Source: JAKPQD01 sp029572965
GTDB lineage: Bacteria; Bacteroidota; Bacteroidia; Bacteroidales; DTGW01
Reading direction: 5' to 3'
Length of the DNA: 51,533 bases
NCBI GenBank assembly: GCA_035374585.1
Contig: DAOSPF010000019.1
Span: 1 to 51,533, forward strand
The stretch's first letter is position 1; every line of letters starts with the position of its first letter. The notes beneath the pieces were generated by a model, which searched no databases, had not been told where the DNA came from, and saw only the letters and a list, made by a program, of their open reading frames with translations. A program made the translations under genes and the position numbers. Positions 9,646 to 18,465 of this stretch are shown here, piece by piece.

Positions 9646-10974
9646 ATGATTCACACATATTCTGAAGCAATCGAATATTTATATTCGCAAATGCCTGTTT
9701 TTCACCGCGATGGAGCCAGTGCTTACAAGCCAGGCCTGGAAAGAATAACAAAGCTATGTACTATTCTTAGACTGGATAAGCTTGACTTCAAAACAATCCA
9801 TATTGCCGGGACCAACGGTAAAGGCTCTGTTAGTCATGGATTAGCTTCGGTATTGCAAACTTCGGGATATAAAACCGGGTTGTTTACTTCGCCTCATTTG
9901 GTTGATTTTACTGAACGTGTTAAAGTTAATGGCGAAAACATTGAAAAAGATAAGGTAATACAATTTATCAACCATTCATTTGAGGCTATACAGGAAGTAC
10001 AACCATCTTTTTTTGAGCTAACAACAGCCTTAGCATTATGGTACTTTAAAATAATGCAGGTTGAAATTGCGGTTATAGAAACCGGACTTGGTGGAAAGCT
10101 TGATTCTACAAACATTATTTCCCCTATCTTATCTGTAATCACCAACATATCATACGACCATATAGATTTGCTTGGCGATACCCTTGAAAAGATTGCTATT
10201 GAAAAGGCAGGCATCATAAAACCAAATGTTCCTTTGGTTGTTGGCCAAACACAGGCTGAAACTGGACCAATTTTCATCGACACAGCCCAAAAGCTTAACT
10301 CACCTGTATATTTTGCAGATAAATTGCTCAAAATGACAAATGCTAAGGTCACTAACGAATTTAAACAGAAAATATCAGTAATAGCCAATGATTTGACTAT
10401 GAAAGAACATGAAGGCGATTATTTAATTGACCTTCAAGGAGTATATCAGCAAAAAAATATATTAACCATGCTTACAGCAATAGACCAGCTTAAAAAGCAG
10501 AATATTACTATCACACATGAGCAAATTAAACTCGGGTTGTCATCTATTGTTGAAAAAACAGGGCTTTTAGGCCGTTGGCAGGTTATAAACCAACATCCTT
10601 ACACTGTTTTAGATACAGGACACAACGAAGACGGTATCAGGTGTGTTGTAGAACAACTTAACACTATACCTCACAACAAAATTCACATCATCTTTGGAAT
10701 GGTTGCAGATAAAGACATCAACAAGGTGCTGGCGTTGCTTCCCAAAAATGCAACCTACTATTTTACAAAAGCTCCTGGGCCAAGGGCTTTAAATGAACAT
10801 CTTTTGCAACAACAAGCTAAACAATATAATCTGCAAGGTAACACTTTTGAAACAGTCGAAAATGCTTATAAAGATGCCTCTTTCAATGCACAACCCAACG
10901 ATATTATTTACATTGGTGGAAGTACATATCTGGTAGGAAGATTTTTAGAGATTAGAAAGAATATGGAAGAGTAA
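9646..10974 (+). CDS. folC: Folylpolyglutamate / dihydrofolate synthase
   Basis: FolC adds glutamate to folates, and in bacteria often also to dihydropteroate to make dihydrofolate. This 442-residue cytoplasmic Mur-ligase-like enzyme has the P-loop GTNGKGS at 55-61, the adjacent LFTSPHLVDFTERVKVNG, the central IETGLGGKLDSTN motif and the C-terminal LDTGHNEDGI and IIFGMVADKD motifs. Length and motif order are normal. It stands alone between a divergent and a convergent gene. I cannot tell from sequence whether both activities are retained. Confidence 0.94.
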   Translation: MIHTYSEAIEYLYSQMPVFHRDGASAYKPGLERITKLCTILRLDKLDFKTIHIAGTNGKGSVSHGLASVLQTSGYKTGLFTSPHLVDFTERVKVNGENIEKDKVIQFINHSFEAIQEVQPSFFELTTALALWYFKIMQVEIAVIETGLGGKLDSTNIISPILSVITNISYDHIDLLGDTLEKIAIEKAGIIKPNVPLVVGQTQAETGPIFIDTAQKLNSPVYFADKLLKMTNAKVTNEFKQKISVIANDLTMKEHEGDYLIDLQGVYQQKNILTMLTAIDQLKKQNITITHEQIKLGLSSIVEKTGLLGRWQVINQHPYTVLDTGHNEDGIRCVVEQLNTIPHNKIHIIFGMVADKDINKVLALLPKNATYYFTKAPGPRALNEHLLQQQAKQYNLQGNTFETVENAYKDASFNAQPNDIIYIGGSTYLVGRFLEIRKNMEE

Positions 10975-11115
10975 GGAAGAAAAAACGCAGTTTCTACTTA
11001 AACTTTTTAGAGCTTAAAACATTAGCTATATATCAGTAACGACTTCCTCACTCTTCCCTAAACTTCTATTATCTTCCTTAAACTTCCATACACTTCAGCA
11101 ATCTTCAATATTCTT
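10975..11115. repeat. Degenerate pyrimidine-rich repeats between folC and ilvA
   Basis: From about 11043 to 11118 the plus strand is a run of degenerate units of roughly 20 bases built on CTTCC and CTTC (for example CTCTTCCCTAAACTTCTATT followed by ATCTTCCTTAAACTTCCATA). On the minus strand this reads as GGAAG/GAAG repeats immediately downstream of ilvA. There is no good hairpin terminator and no coding potential. Confidence 0.55.
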
Positions 11116-12384
11116 CTATATCAAAAACTGAAACAAATCGGGCTTTTCATTGAGGTATTCCTGCAAAAAGTTGCTTGCTTTGAGACGTTGAAATAGTGGT
11201 TCAAAATCTTCTTTCTTTTGTAGTTCAATACCAACAACAGCAGGGCCTAATTCACGGTTATTCTTCTTCGAGTATTGAAAATATGAAATATCATCATTAG
11301 GGCCTAAAATATTTTCAAGAAATTCGCGGAAAGCACCAGGTCGTTGAGGAAATTTCACAATAAAATAATGCTTTAAACCTTCGTATAACAGCGAACGCTC
11401 CTTTATTTCTTCAGTTCGGGTGATATCATTGTTGCTACCGCTGACAATGCATACTACATTTTTGCCTCTAATCTGCTCCCTGTAAAAATCGAGTGCAGCA
11501 ATAGACAATGCCCCGGCAGGCTCAACAACTATAGCTTCTTCATTATACAGTTGCATAATCACGCTACATACCTTACCTTCCGGAACAAGGATAATGTCAT
11601 CTATAATATTTCGGCATATTTCAAAAGTCAAATCCCCTACCCTTTGCACTGCTGCTCCATCTACAAACTTGTCGATATGCTGAAGCGTTACCACTTCTCC
11701 TTTTTCAATTGATTCTTTCATAGATGCCGCACCAGCAGGCTCAACACCAATTATTTTTGTATCGGGGCTTAACGTCTTAAATACGCTCCCCACACCGGCT
11801 GCAAGGCCTCCTCCGCCAATAGGCACAAACAAGTAATCAATGTGCGAAGAGGTATCAGACAATATATCTAACCCTGCAGTAGCTTGTCCTTCAATAACAT
11901 GAATATCATCAAAAGGATGAATAAATTCAAGCTTTTGCTCATTTTTGAACTTTAAAGCAGCATTGAAGGCATCATCATAAGTATCGCCAGCCAAAATAAT
12001 ATTAACATATTCGCGTCCAAAAAATTCAACCTGCTTAATTTTCTGCTTTGGAGTAGGCGTTGGCATAAATATATGTCCTTTGATTTGCAATTTTCGGCAC
12101 GAATAGGCAACTCCCTGGGCATGGTTCCCGGCACTGGCACAAACAATACCTTTTTTGAGTATATCAAGTGGCAACATACTGATTTTATTGAATGCCCCGC
12201 GAATTTTATATGAACGGACAACCTGTAAATCCTCACGTTTTAACAATATATTACAATCAAAACGCTCAGAAAGATTGACATCATGCATCAAAGGAGTGTT
12301 AGTAACCACGTTACGAAGACGTTCACGGGCTTTTTGAACCTGGTTCAATTTTATTTTAACCGATGATTGAGATAAAGCAGACAT
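11116..12384 (-). CDS. ilvA: Threonine dehydratase (biosynthetic type)
   Basis: Threonine ammonia-lyase converts threonine to 2-oxobutanoate, the first step to isoleucine. The 422-residue protein has the PLP lysine K60 in EDLQVVRSYKIRGAFN, the substrate loop SAGNHAQGVAYSC, the phosphate-binding GGGGLAAGVG and a C-terminal ACT-like regulatory domain (about 335-422, HYFIVKFPQRPGAFREF). That domain suggests isoleucine feedback control. An open frame extends 68 codons upstream, but that part lies inside hydE. The ATG at 12384 gives a normal N-terminus and leaves one base after the hydE stop. No other ilv or leu gene is in the window. Confidence 0.93.
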   Translation of the reverse strand: MSALSQSSVKIKLNQVQKARERLRNVVTNTPLMHDVNLSERFDCNILLKREDLQVVRSYKIRGAFNKISMLPLDILKKGIVCASAGNHAQGVAYSCRKLQIKGHIFMPTPTPKQKIKQVEFFGREYVNIILAGDTYDDAFNAALKFKNEQKLEFIHPFDDIHVIEGQATAGLDILSDTSSHIDYLFVPIGGGGLAAGVGSVFKTLSPDTKIIGVEPAGAASMKESIEKGEVVTLQHIDKFVDGAAVQRVGDLTFEICRNIIDDIILVPEGKVCSVIMQLYNEEAIVVEPAGALSIAALDFYREQIRGKNVVCIVSGSNNDITRTEEIKERSLLYEGLKHYFIVKFPQRPGAFREFLENILGPNDDISYFQYSKKNNRELGPAVVGIELQKKEDFEPLFQRLKASNFLQEYLNEKPDLFQFLI

Positions 12385-12385
12385 T

Positions 12386-13474
12386 CTATAAGTGTTTTTT
12401 ATTTTTAAAGTGTTGAGAATCACCCCATTGGCCATACCCAACTTTATTGCCGGTAAGAGAAATCCGAACATCAAGACAAGACAGGCAGTCATCTGCAGCC
12501 TCATCGGTGCATGGTTTATTCTCATACAACTTATAATCAGTGCGGTATTTGGCAGGAGTAATATTAGGCATAATAATATTGGCGCCACACTTCAGGGCTT
12601 TTTCACGACCCAAAGGGTCTATAGCCTGAAGTGCTGTTGTAGCTGCAATGTTAATATCTTTCATAAGCAAACGTAATGTAGCCACCATTTTCAGGGCTAA
12701 GTCAAAGCGTTGTTTTTGACTATCGAGCATTTCTCGCTTCTCATACATAGGGGTATCTTCATGTTCGAGGTATGGCCCCATTCCACACATATCAATATCC
12801 AGTTCCTTCATAAACAAAAGGTCTTCAACAAGGTTGTCTATAGTTTGGCCTGGTAAGCCGATCATTACACCTGTACCCACCTGGTAACCCAACTTTTTGA
12901 GCAGCTTCAAACAATCTAAGCGCCTGTCAAAATTGTGCATTGCATCATTAGGGTGCATTTGTGCATACAACTGCCTGTTTGAGCTTTCTATACGGAGCAA
13001 ATAACGATGAGCCCCGGCATTTTTCCACCTTTGGTATGTCTCTTCGCTTTGTTCGCCCATTGATAAAGTAACTCCAAGCTGTCCATTTGTTAAAAGCCTG
13101 ATTTGCCGGAGAAGGTTCTCAATACGTTCAACAAAAGCCGGCGAAGTCATTTCCCCGGATTGCAAAACAATAGACCCATAGCGGTTTTTAAAAGCAAATA
13201 ATGCGGCATCTATCACTTCCGGATCAGAAACAGTATATCTTTTAATTTTTTTGTTGCTTTTGCGGATGCCACAGTAAAAACAATCTTTTTGACAAACGTT
13301 GGAATACTCTATTATTCCCCTAAAAAAAACTTTATTACCAATAATAGATTGCTTTATTTCATTGGCCTTTTCAAAAAGCGCCTTCTTTTGCTCTCCTTCA
13401 GAATTTAATAACACCTTTAAATCAGATGCTTCAAAGCTTTCAAGTGCTAATATTGAAGAAAAAATTTTTTGCAT
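12386..13474 (-). CDS. hydE: [FeFe]-hydrogenase maturase HydE
   Basis: This 362-residue radical-SAM enzyme acts, with HydG and HydF, in building the 2Fe subcluster of [FeFe]-hydrogenases. The SAM cluster motif is C61-x3-C65-x2-C68 (NVCQKDCFYCGIR). GSIVLQSGE, LSMGEQSEETY, the RYLLRIES segment, TGVMIGLPGQT and GANIIMPNITP all follow HydE rather than BioB. The accessory-cluster cysteines C322, C330 and C333 are present with the same 8/3 spacing as in the Thermotoga maritima enzyme, where they are dispensable. hydF, hydG and the hydrogenase are not in this window. ilvA follows after one base, probably in the same operon. Confidence 0.92.
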   Translation of the reverse strand: MQKIFSSILALESFEASDLKVLLNSEGEQKKALFEKANEIKQSIIGNKVFFRGIIEYSNVCQKDCFYCGIRKSNKKIKRYTVSDPEVIDAALFAFKNRYGSIVLQSGEMTSPAFVERIENLLRQIRLLTNGQLGVTLSMGEQSEETYQRWKNAGAHRYLLRIESSNRQLYAQMHPNDAMHNFDRRLDCLKLLKKLGYQVGTGVMIGLPGQTIDNLVEDLLFMKELDIDMCGMGPYLEHEDTPMYEKREMLDSQKQRFDLALKMVATLRLLMKDINIAATTALQAIDPLGREKALKCGANIIMPNITPAKYRTDYKLYENKPCTDEAADDCLSCLDVRISLTGNKVGYGQWGDSQHFKNKKHL

Positions 13475-13560
13475 ATAACCTTTTAAAGCAATAAAACATC
13501 AAAGCTGTCAAATAGTTTGAAAATCGAAAACTAAAATGCTGTTTTTGCTTTGGCCCCAAT

Positions 13561-14343
13561 CTACCTGTAAAACATCGAAAACATAATATGTTGTGGGATA
13601 CAATATAAAAGTAAAACCACTAATGGGATGCCAATAATCAAAAAACGTGCCTTAGGTTTTTGACGCATTTTAAAAACGAAATATAAAAACAAAAAGGCCA
13701 CAAGATCTTTGTAAAAAGTAAGGTTATTATGAGGGTCAAATGCCAAAAAAATATGCCTAAATGAAATCAGGTGTATAACAAAACTAAACAAAATAACACC
13801 TACAGAGATATAAAAACTGGCCCGAAGATATTTTGCATAGGTCCTGATGTTATAAATAGCTAAAATACACACATATATTAATAAAAGCACTATCAACAAA
13901 TACAAAAAGTCATAAGGATAAGAGATGTACTTTGGTACTGTACTCTGAAACCTTAACCAGACCGGGTTATCTTTAGCTACAGCTATTGCTGTACCACCTT
14001 TTATTAGCTCCACATAATAAATAACCTTCACATTTGGCTTAAATGGAGGTATCATTGTAACTAATGTATTTCCGGTACGTACCATTGGTTGGACTTTCCA
14101 TGCCATCGAAGAATTGGCCAACCGATAATATATTTTTCCGGTGACTGAAGTATCAGGTATTTCAAAATCGACAAGGCATTCATCCTTGCCTTCAGAAACA
14201 ATCGGAAATTTAAGCTTATATTCTTTTTCGCCAACAAAAGCATAATGAACAACAGGCCTGTCCGAATCGGAAAATTGTCTGATAAAAACCGCACAAATAG
14301 CAACCCCACAAGCTATCAACAAGTATATAACTTTTTTCAACAT
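13561..14343 (-). CDS. Membrane protein of unknown function
   Basis: The product has 260 residues. A single N-terminal membrane segment (VIYLLIACGVAICAVFI) is followed by about 110 residues of beta-rich, Ig-like extracytoplasmic sequence (VDFEIPDTSVTGKIYYRLAN). Four hydrophobic helices at about 145-255 then end in a short tail. I recognise no enzymatic motif. The beta part resembles the domains that judge substituents in carbohydrate- or membrane-bound proteins, but this is only impression. It is co-directional with the MATE gene upstream and hydE downstream, with gaps of 68 and 86 bases, so shared transcription is possible but not shown. Confidence 0.8.
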   Translation of the reverse strand: MLKKVIYLLIACGVAICAVFIRQFSDSDRPVVHYAFVGEKEYKLKFPIVSEGKDECLVDFEIPDTSVTGKIYYRLANSSMAWKVQPMVRTGNTLVTMIPPFKPNVKVIYYVELIKGGTAIAVAKDNPVWLRFQSTVPKYISYPYDFLYLLIVLLLIYVCILAIYNIRTYAKYLRASFYISVGVILFSFVIHLISFRHIFLAFDPHNNLTFYKDLVAFLFLYFVFKMRQKPKARFLIIGIPLVVLLLYCIPQHIMFSMFYR

Positions 14344-14411
14344 CCCTTATCAACATGATTAATGAATTTCAAATATACGATTTTATAGTGAAATAAAACT
14401 GAATGTACCAC

Positions 14412-15740
14412 TTAAACAAATGACTTCTTCTTCCATCTCCCGGTACGATAATAAAAATAGCTAAAAATAGCCCCAATAAACCATGCAATAGGAATTGACC
14501 ACCAGATACCTTTTTCTGCATACTTCCCTGAAAGAAAAGAAGCTAAAGGAAGCCTTACAAACCATAATGAGAAAAGGGTCACCAGCATAGGGATAAAGGT
14601 ATCGCCTGCCCCCCTCATTACCCCGCCAAAAATAAACATGGCAGTAAACACAGCATAAAAAGAACCTGCTATCCGAAGGTACTCATGCCCATACCTGATA
14701 ACATTAGCATCGGTCGTAAACATATTGATAAGCAAATCGCCAGCAAAAAATACCAATACCGAAATACAAAGTGCAACACATACAGACATTTTGAGTGTTG
14801 CAAGCAAACCGGTTTTTACCCTTTCCATCTTTCCTGCCCCAATATTTTGGCCAACAAAAGCAGAAAGCGCCATAGCAAAATTCATGGCTGGCATAGAAGC
14901 AAACATTTCTATACGATACCCCACCGAATAAGCCGCTATAACATCTGTCCCATATTGGTTAACAATTACCATCAGAGCCATCATAGCAAGCGCTACGAAG
15001 GTATTTTGTATTCCGGTAGGTAACCCTATTCTCATTATTTTTGAAAAAATAAGCCTGTCCCACTCTATGTTTCGAATAGAAAACTTCAGTAGTTTGTGAG
15101 TTTTATTGAGATAAATAATGGCCGCAATAAATGCTACCGACTGACTAATGATAGTAGCAACAGCAGTACTAGCCACTCCCCATTTGAAAATACCGACAAA
15201 AAGCAAATCAAGCAACGTATTGATTATCGTACTAATAATCAAAAAATAAAGCGGAGTTTTTGAATCGCCCATGCCGCGAAGTATAGCGCTAATAGCATTA
15301 AACCCAAAGAAAATAAACGTACCTGAAAGATATACATTTAAAAAGCTTGTAGCTATAGGTATTAAAGGCTCAGGAAGATGCATCATCCTGAATATTTGGG
15401 CGCTAAATATTATACCTAATGTGGATAAAACCATTGACAAGAAAAACAACAAAACATTAATGGTATCTACAGTCCTTTTAAGCCTTTGAAAATCTTTAGC
15501 GCCAAAAAACTGGGCTACAAGAACAGTGCCCCCCATGGAAACACCAATAGCCAAAGAAACAATAACAAATATGATGGGAAACGACGCCCCTATGGCAGCA
15601 AGGGCTTCTTTACCAATAAAATGCCCAACTACAACACTATCTATTATTTGATAAAGTTGTTGAAAAACATTACCAATAATCATTGGAACTGAAAATTGCC
15701 AGATTAACTTCCCTTCATGGCCAACTGTAAGGTCTTTCAC
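14412..15740 (-). CDS. MATE family efflux transporter
   Basis: This 442-residue inner-membrane protein has twelve predicted hydrophobic segments arranged as two halves. It opens with EGKLIWQFSVPMIIGNVFQQLYQIIDSVVVGHFIG-type sequence, the MATE signature, and repeats the pattern in the second half (RIGLPTGIQNTFVALAMMALM). MATE exporters move cationic drugs or metabolites outward using Na+ or H+ gradients. The substrate cannot be predicted. Length is normal. It sits 70 bases after the channel gene and may share its transcript. Confidence 0.93.
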   Translation of the reverse strand: MKDLTVGHEGKLIWQFSVPMIIGNVFQQLYQIIDSVVVGHFIGKEALAAIGASFPIIFVIVSLAIGVSMGGTVLVAQFFGAKDFQRLKRTVDTINVLLFFLSMVLSTLGIIFSAQIFRMMHLPEPLIPIATSFLNVYLSGTFIFFGFNAISAILRGMGDSKTPLYFLIISTIINTLLDLLFVGIFKWGVASTAVATIISQSVAFIAAIIYLNKTHKLLKFSIRNIEWDRLIFSKIMRIGLPTGIQNTFVALAMMALMVIVNQYGTDVIAAYSVGYRIEMFASMPAMNFAMALSAFVGQNIGAGKMERVKTGLLATLKMSVCVALCISVLVFFAGDLLINMFTTDANVIRYGHEYLRIAGSFYAVFTAMFIFGGVMRGAGDTFIPMLVTLFSLWFVRLPLASFLSGKYAEKGIWWSIPIAWFIGAIFSYFYYRTGRWKKKSFV

Positions 15741-15810
15741 AAAAATAATTTTTGCAAATATCTAAATATATTCTCATTTAGAATAAATAAATATTAGCAA
15801 TATCTGTATC

Positions 15811-17554
15811 TCACCTCAAAATCTTTCTGACAAAAGCCACAGTAAAGTAACTCATCATAAACACCCCCAAGAATCCTTCTAAAGCAGAGAATAAACGACT
15901 TACCCCCATAGGAAAAACGTCACCATAACCAATAGTAAAAAAGGTAATAGCGCTATGATAAAAAGATTGGGCAAAGACAGAGATATTATCCGGGTTCCCT
16001 ACGCCAGACATGGTTTTCCCAACACCCAACAACTCTATAAAAAAGTAGCCAAACCCAAATAAAAACCAACACACAACAACACTAATCAACACTCTTGATG
16101 GCGATGTTGCATACAAGCCCATGTAATCAAAAACTATCTTTTTAAACCAATATACAGGATAATAAAAAAATGACTTTAGAGTACTTTTTTGTTGCATTTC
16201 ATCAAGCAAGGCTGCCATTTCATGACGCCTAAACTCTACATAAGCTTTATCTTCATCAGTGTATTGCCCGGTCACATTGAAATTCTGCTTTAACACCCTA
16301 AACTGCTCACATTTGCTCCTATTACTCAGATTGGGCTGGTTATTTATCATTGATTTTACCCTGTTTTTATCCCAACTAAGGTACATACGCCCTACAAGCC
16401 GCATTCCTTCAAAATTCACACTTTTAATATCAACAGTCCAATCGTAAGGCATTAAATCTACAATATCCCGAACAATAGAATCTGAAAGATCTAAAAAATC
16501 TGCCTTTTTAACACGTAAATCAATATAACAATCAAAATGGCACGATTGAAGAAACAACGATTTGAACGCTGAATTATGAAAGCTTGTTGTGCACATACCA
16601 ATATCAGAAGAACTAAAAACAGCCTCAGTATCGGGCATCTCAACCAAAGAAAAATTAGAAGAACCGCCTTGTATTAGCACTTTTTTAAAATTAAAACGTC
16701 CTGTCTTTTGTTCACAACCTTCAAAGTTCAGGTTTACTTTGCCCATCTCGGCCCTGTTAAAAGACACCTTCTGGCTCCCAAATTCTACTTTNNNNNNNNN
16801 NAAAATCAATAAGGCCATTACCAAAGCGACAACGTTCAAAGCTTACATCGCTTCCAAAAAATCTGGCGTAATGAAAATCCTTTGCCCCATCACCAAAAGT
16901 AGCTACTTTGAAGGAAACATCACCTGTTCCAAACTGAGCATTGATAAAAAAAACATCTCCATGCCCAAAATCAGTGTTGACAAAATTAATATTAGCTTTT
17001 TCAACATCTATATATCGAAAATCTTTTACCCCATCAATAAATACAGCATTTTTAAAAGACAAACTATTGCCTTTGAAAAAAGAATAAGAAAAATCTGTTC
17101 GCTGTACCTTAAAATGACAATAAGAAAAAGATACATTCTCGGTACGAAAATGAGCATTAGCAAAGTTTATCTTTGGCGCAACAAATACCGTGTTGTCAAA
17201 GCAAGCCTCAGCGCCTTCAAAAACAGCATAAGTAAAATCAATATCGGATGAAGAAACCAAAAAACTGTTTGTAACCGTAAAATCATGTAATACAATTCCC
17301 TTTTTTATATCAAGCTTTTCATTTATACGGTATTGATGCAAATCAAAATCATCTATAAAAACAGAATCAAGCTTTATAGGCTTCTCTTCTTTTATAAGTC
17401 TATATAATTCAATAGCACTAATGTACCCCAGCCTGATTTCTTTACGTGCATTATGGTGTTTTTCATTTGAACGCAACAAGGCCGTTTGTCTGTACCCATT
17501 CCCATCCGAAGTGGTATAAGGCTCATCAATAATAGATAATTGGAAGTCTTGCAT
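15811..17554 (-). CDS. Beta-helix-repeat protein with C-terminal K+ channel domain
   Basis: One gene is interrupted by ten Ns at 16792-16801. The N-terminal part (from 17554) has a short lead, then tandem units of about 12 residues built as DVSFxxAxFGDG (DVFFINAQFGTG, DVSFKVATFGDG, AKDFHYARFFGS), a pentapeptide-repeat-like or beta-helical pattern. The part after the gap continues the pattern (VEFGSQKVSFNRAE) and then has a linker, a membrane helix (VLISVVVCWFLFGFGYFF), a pore loop with the K+ selectivity filter TIGYGD and a second helix: a two-helix ion channel. The frames on the two sides differ by one base only because the N run is ten long. A real gap length divisible by three would make it continuous. 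The start at 17554 leaves one base after the SAM-hydrolase gene stop, so these two genes are coupled. Confidence 0.85.
16792..16801. other. Assembly gap (10 Ns)
   Basis: Ten undetermined bases lie inside the repeat region of the channel gene. The length is probably a placeholder, since ten breaks the reading frame and a multiple of three would restore it. The surrounding units of about 36 bases are similar to each other, so a collapsed repeat is a likely cause. Confidence 0.95.
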
Positions 17555-17555
17555 T

Positions 17556-18359
17556 TTAGTTCAAGATAAGTTGATTTTCTTCTGTTTTGTCAAAAAAATT
17601 AATAATAACGGGCGTTTTGTTTGACAGGTTAAACATTTCGGCAAGGTTGCCCCTGTATAGTGCTAATTCAAGCCATCCGGATGAGTTAAACAACGCTAAA
17701 AGTTCTCCATCTTTAGCCTCATAATATCCTTTACTAATTTTATTCAGGGTATATCGTTTGTTCAATACATACAACTCAAAAGGCCTGTTTTTACCAACCC
17801 TTGTAAAATCCTCCAAAGATATGTTTGTGATAGCATTACCATAAGAATCAATATAAACCGGGTTACCTTCCATCGAATTGCTATCAATTCTGGGCAATTG
17901 CAGATGAGCTTCTAAGGTAATATCCCATTTAGTACCAAGATTTTCAACATTACCTCCCTGGGCAAGATATACAGCAACATCTGCAAATACTTCATAATCA
18001 GCAAAAACAGTATTTAAATCATGTTCAAGCACCCACACTTCTCTGGCAGGGGCAATAAAGATGTGTTTCATAACATCATTGTATGCCCCAATAAAATAAT
18101 GATTGTCATGCTTAACAACAATATGCGGGCTTTGAGGCTTCTTTTCACTATCAACACAAATAATATGAACTGTACCTTTGGGGAAAGTCCTGTAAGTATT
18201 GCGCATAATATATGCAGCCCTGACATAATCAAAAGATGATATACCATGTGAAATATCAACAAGCTGTACACCGGGCAAATTGGAAATAATCTTACCTTTC
18301 ATGGCACTCAAATAAAAATCTCCACGGTTCCAGTCAGATATGATTGTAATTACAGGCAT
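17556..18359 (-). CDS. SAM hydroxide adenosyltransferase family protein (DUF62)
   Basis: The 267-residue protein belongs to the chlorinase/fluorinase/SAM-hydrolase superfamily, whose ordinary members split SAM into adenosine and methionine. N-terminal ITIISDWNRGDFYLSAMKGK corresponds to the family's TDFGxxDxYVGxMKG. VQLVDISHGISSFDYVRAAY, VHIICVDSE and the C-terminal domain with YIDSYGNAITNIS are also diagnostic. The residues known in the archaeal enzyme as the Asp-Arg-His triad are only partly evident. The Asp is present (CVDSE), but I see no Arg at the expected spot, and the usual FHGRD segment reads FADYE. This looks like a variant subgroup, so activity is uncertain. It is the first gene of a minus-strand run, directly before the channel gene. 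Confidence 0.85.
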   Translation of the reverse strand: MPVITIISDWNRGDFYLSAMKGKIISNLPGVQLVDISHGISSFDYVRAAYIMRNTYRTFPKGTVHIICVDSEKKPQSPHIVVKHDNHYFIGAYNDVMKHIFIAPAREVWVLEHDLNTVFADYEVFADVAVYLAQGGNVENLGTKWDITLEAHLQLPRIDSNSMEGNPVYIDSYGNAITNISLEDFTRVGKNRPFELYVLNKRYTLNKISKGYYEAKDGELLALFNSSGWLELALYRGNLAEMFNLSNKTPVIINFFDKTEENQLILN

Positions 18360-18420
18360 TTACAAAAAATTGAAAATAAATGAAATTCAGAAAAAAATAA
18401 CGAGCAAAAGAGTTTTAACC

Positions 18421-18428
18421 TACATTTG
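18421..18428 (+). promoter_or_regulatory. -7-like box before the PhoH gene
   Basis: TACATTTG matches the Bacteroidota -7 consensus TAnnTTTG and lies 37 bases before the ATG at 18466. No convincing TTTG -33 element is visible at the normal distance. Confidence 0.4.
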
Positions 18429-18465
18429 TATTAAAATTCAAAAATAAAAAATATAGCTGGATTCG

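Noticed and set aside
9894..10388. 164-codon open frame antisense to folC
   Set aside because: Shadow of folC, whose P-loop and other motifs are in the plus frame.
12385..12588. N-terminal extension of ilvA by 68 residues
   Set aside because: The extension lies inside hydE in another frame and is absent from the normal threonine dehydratase N-terminus.
16757..17554. Channel gene read as a separate short protein ending after the gap, and the remainder as a second gene starting before it
   Set aside because: The two halves share the same repeat pattern; the frame break comes from the ten-N placeholder.
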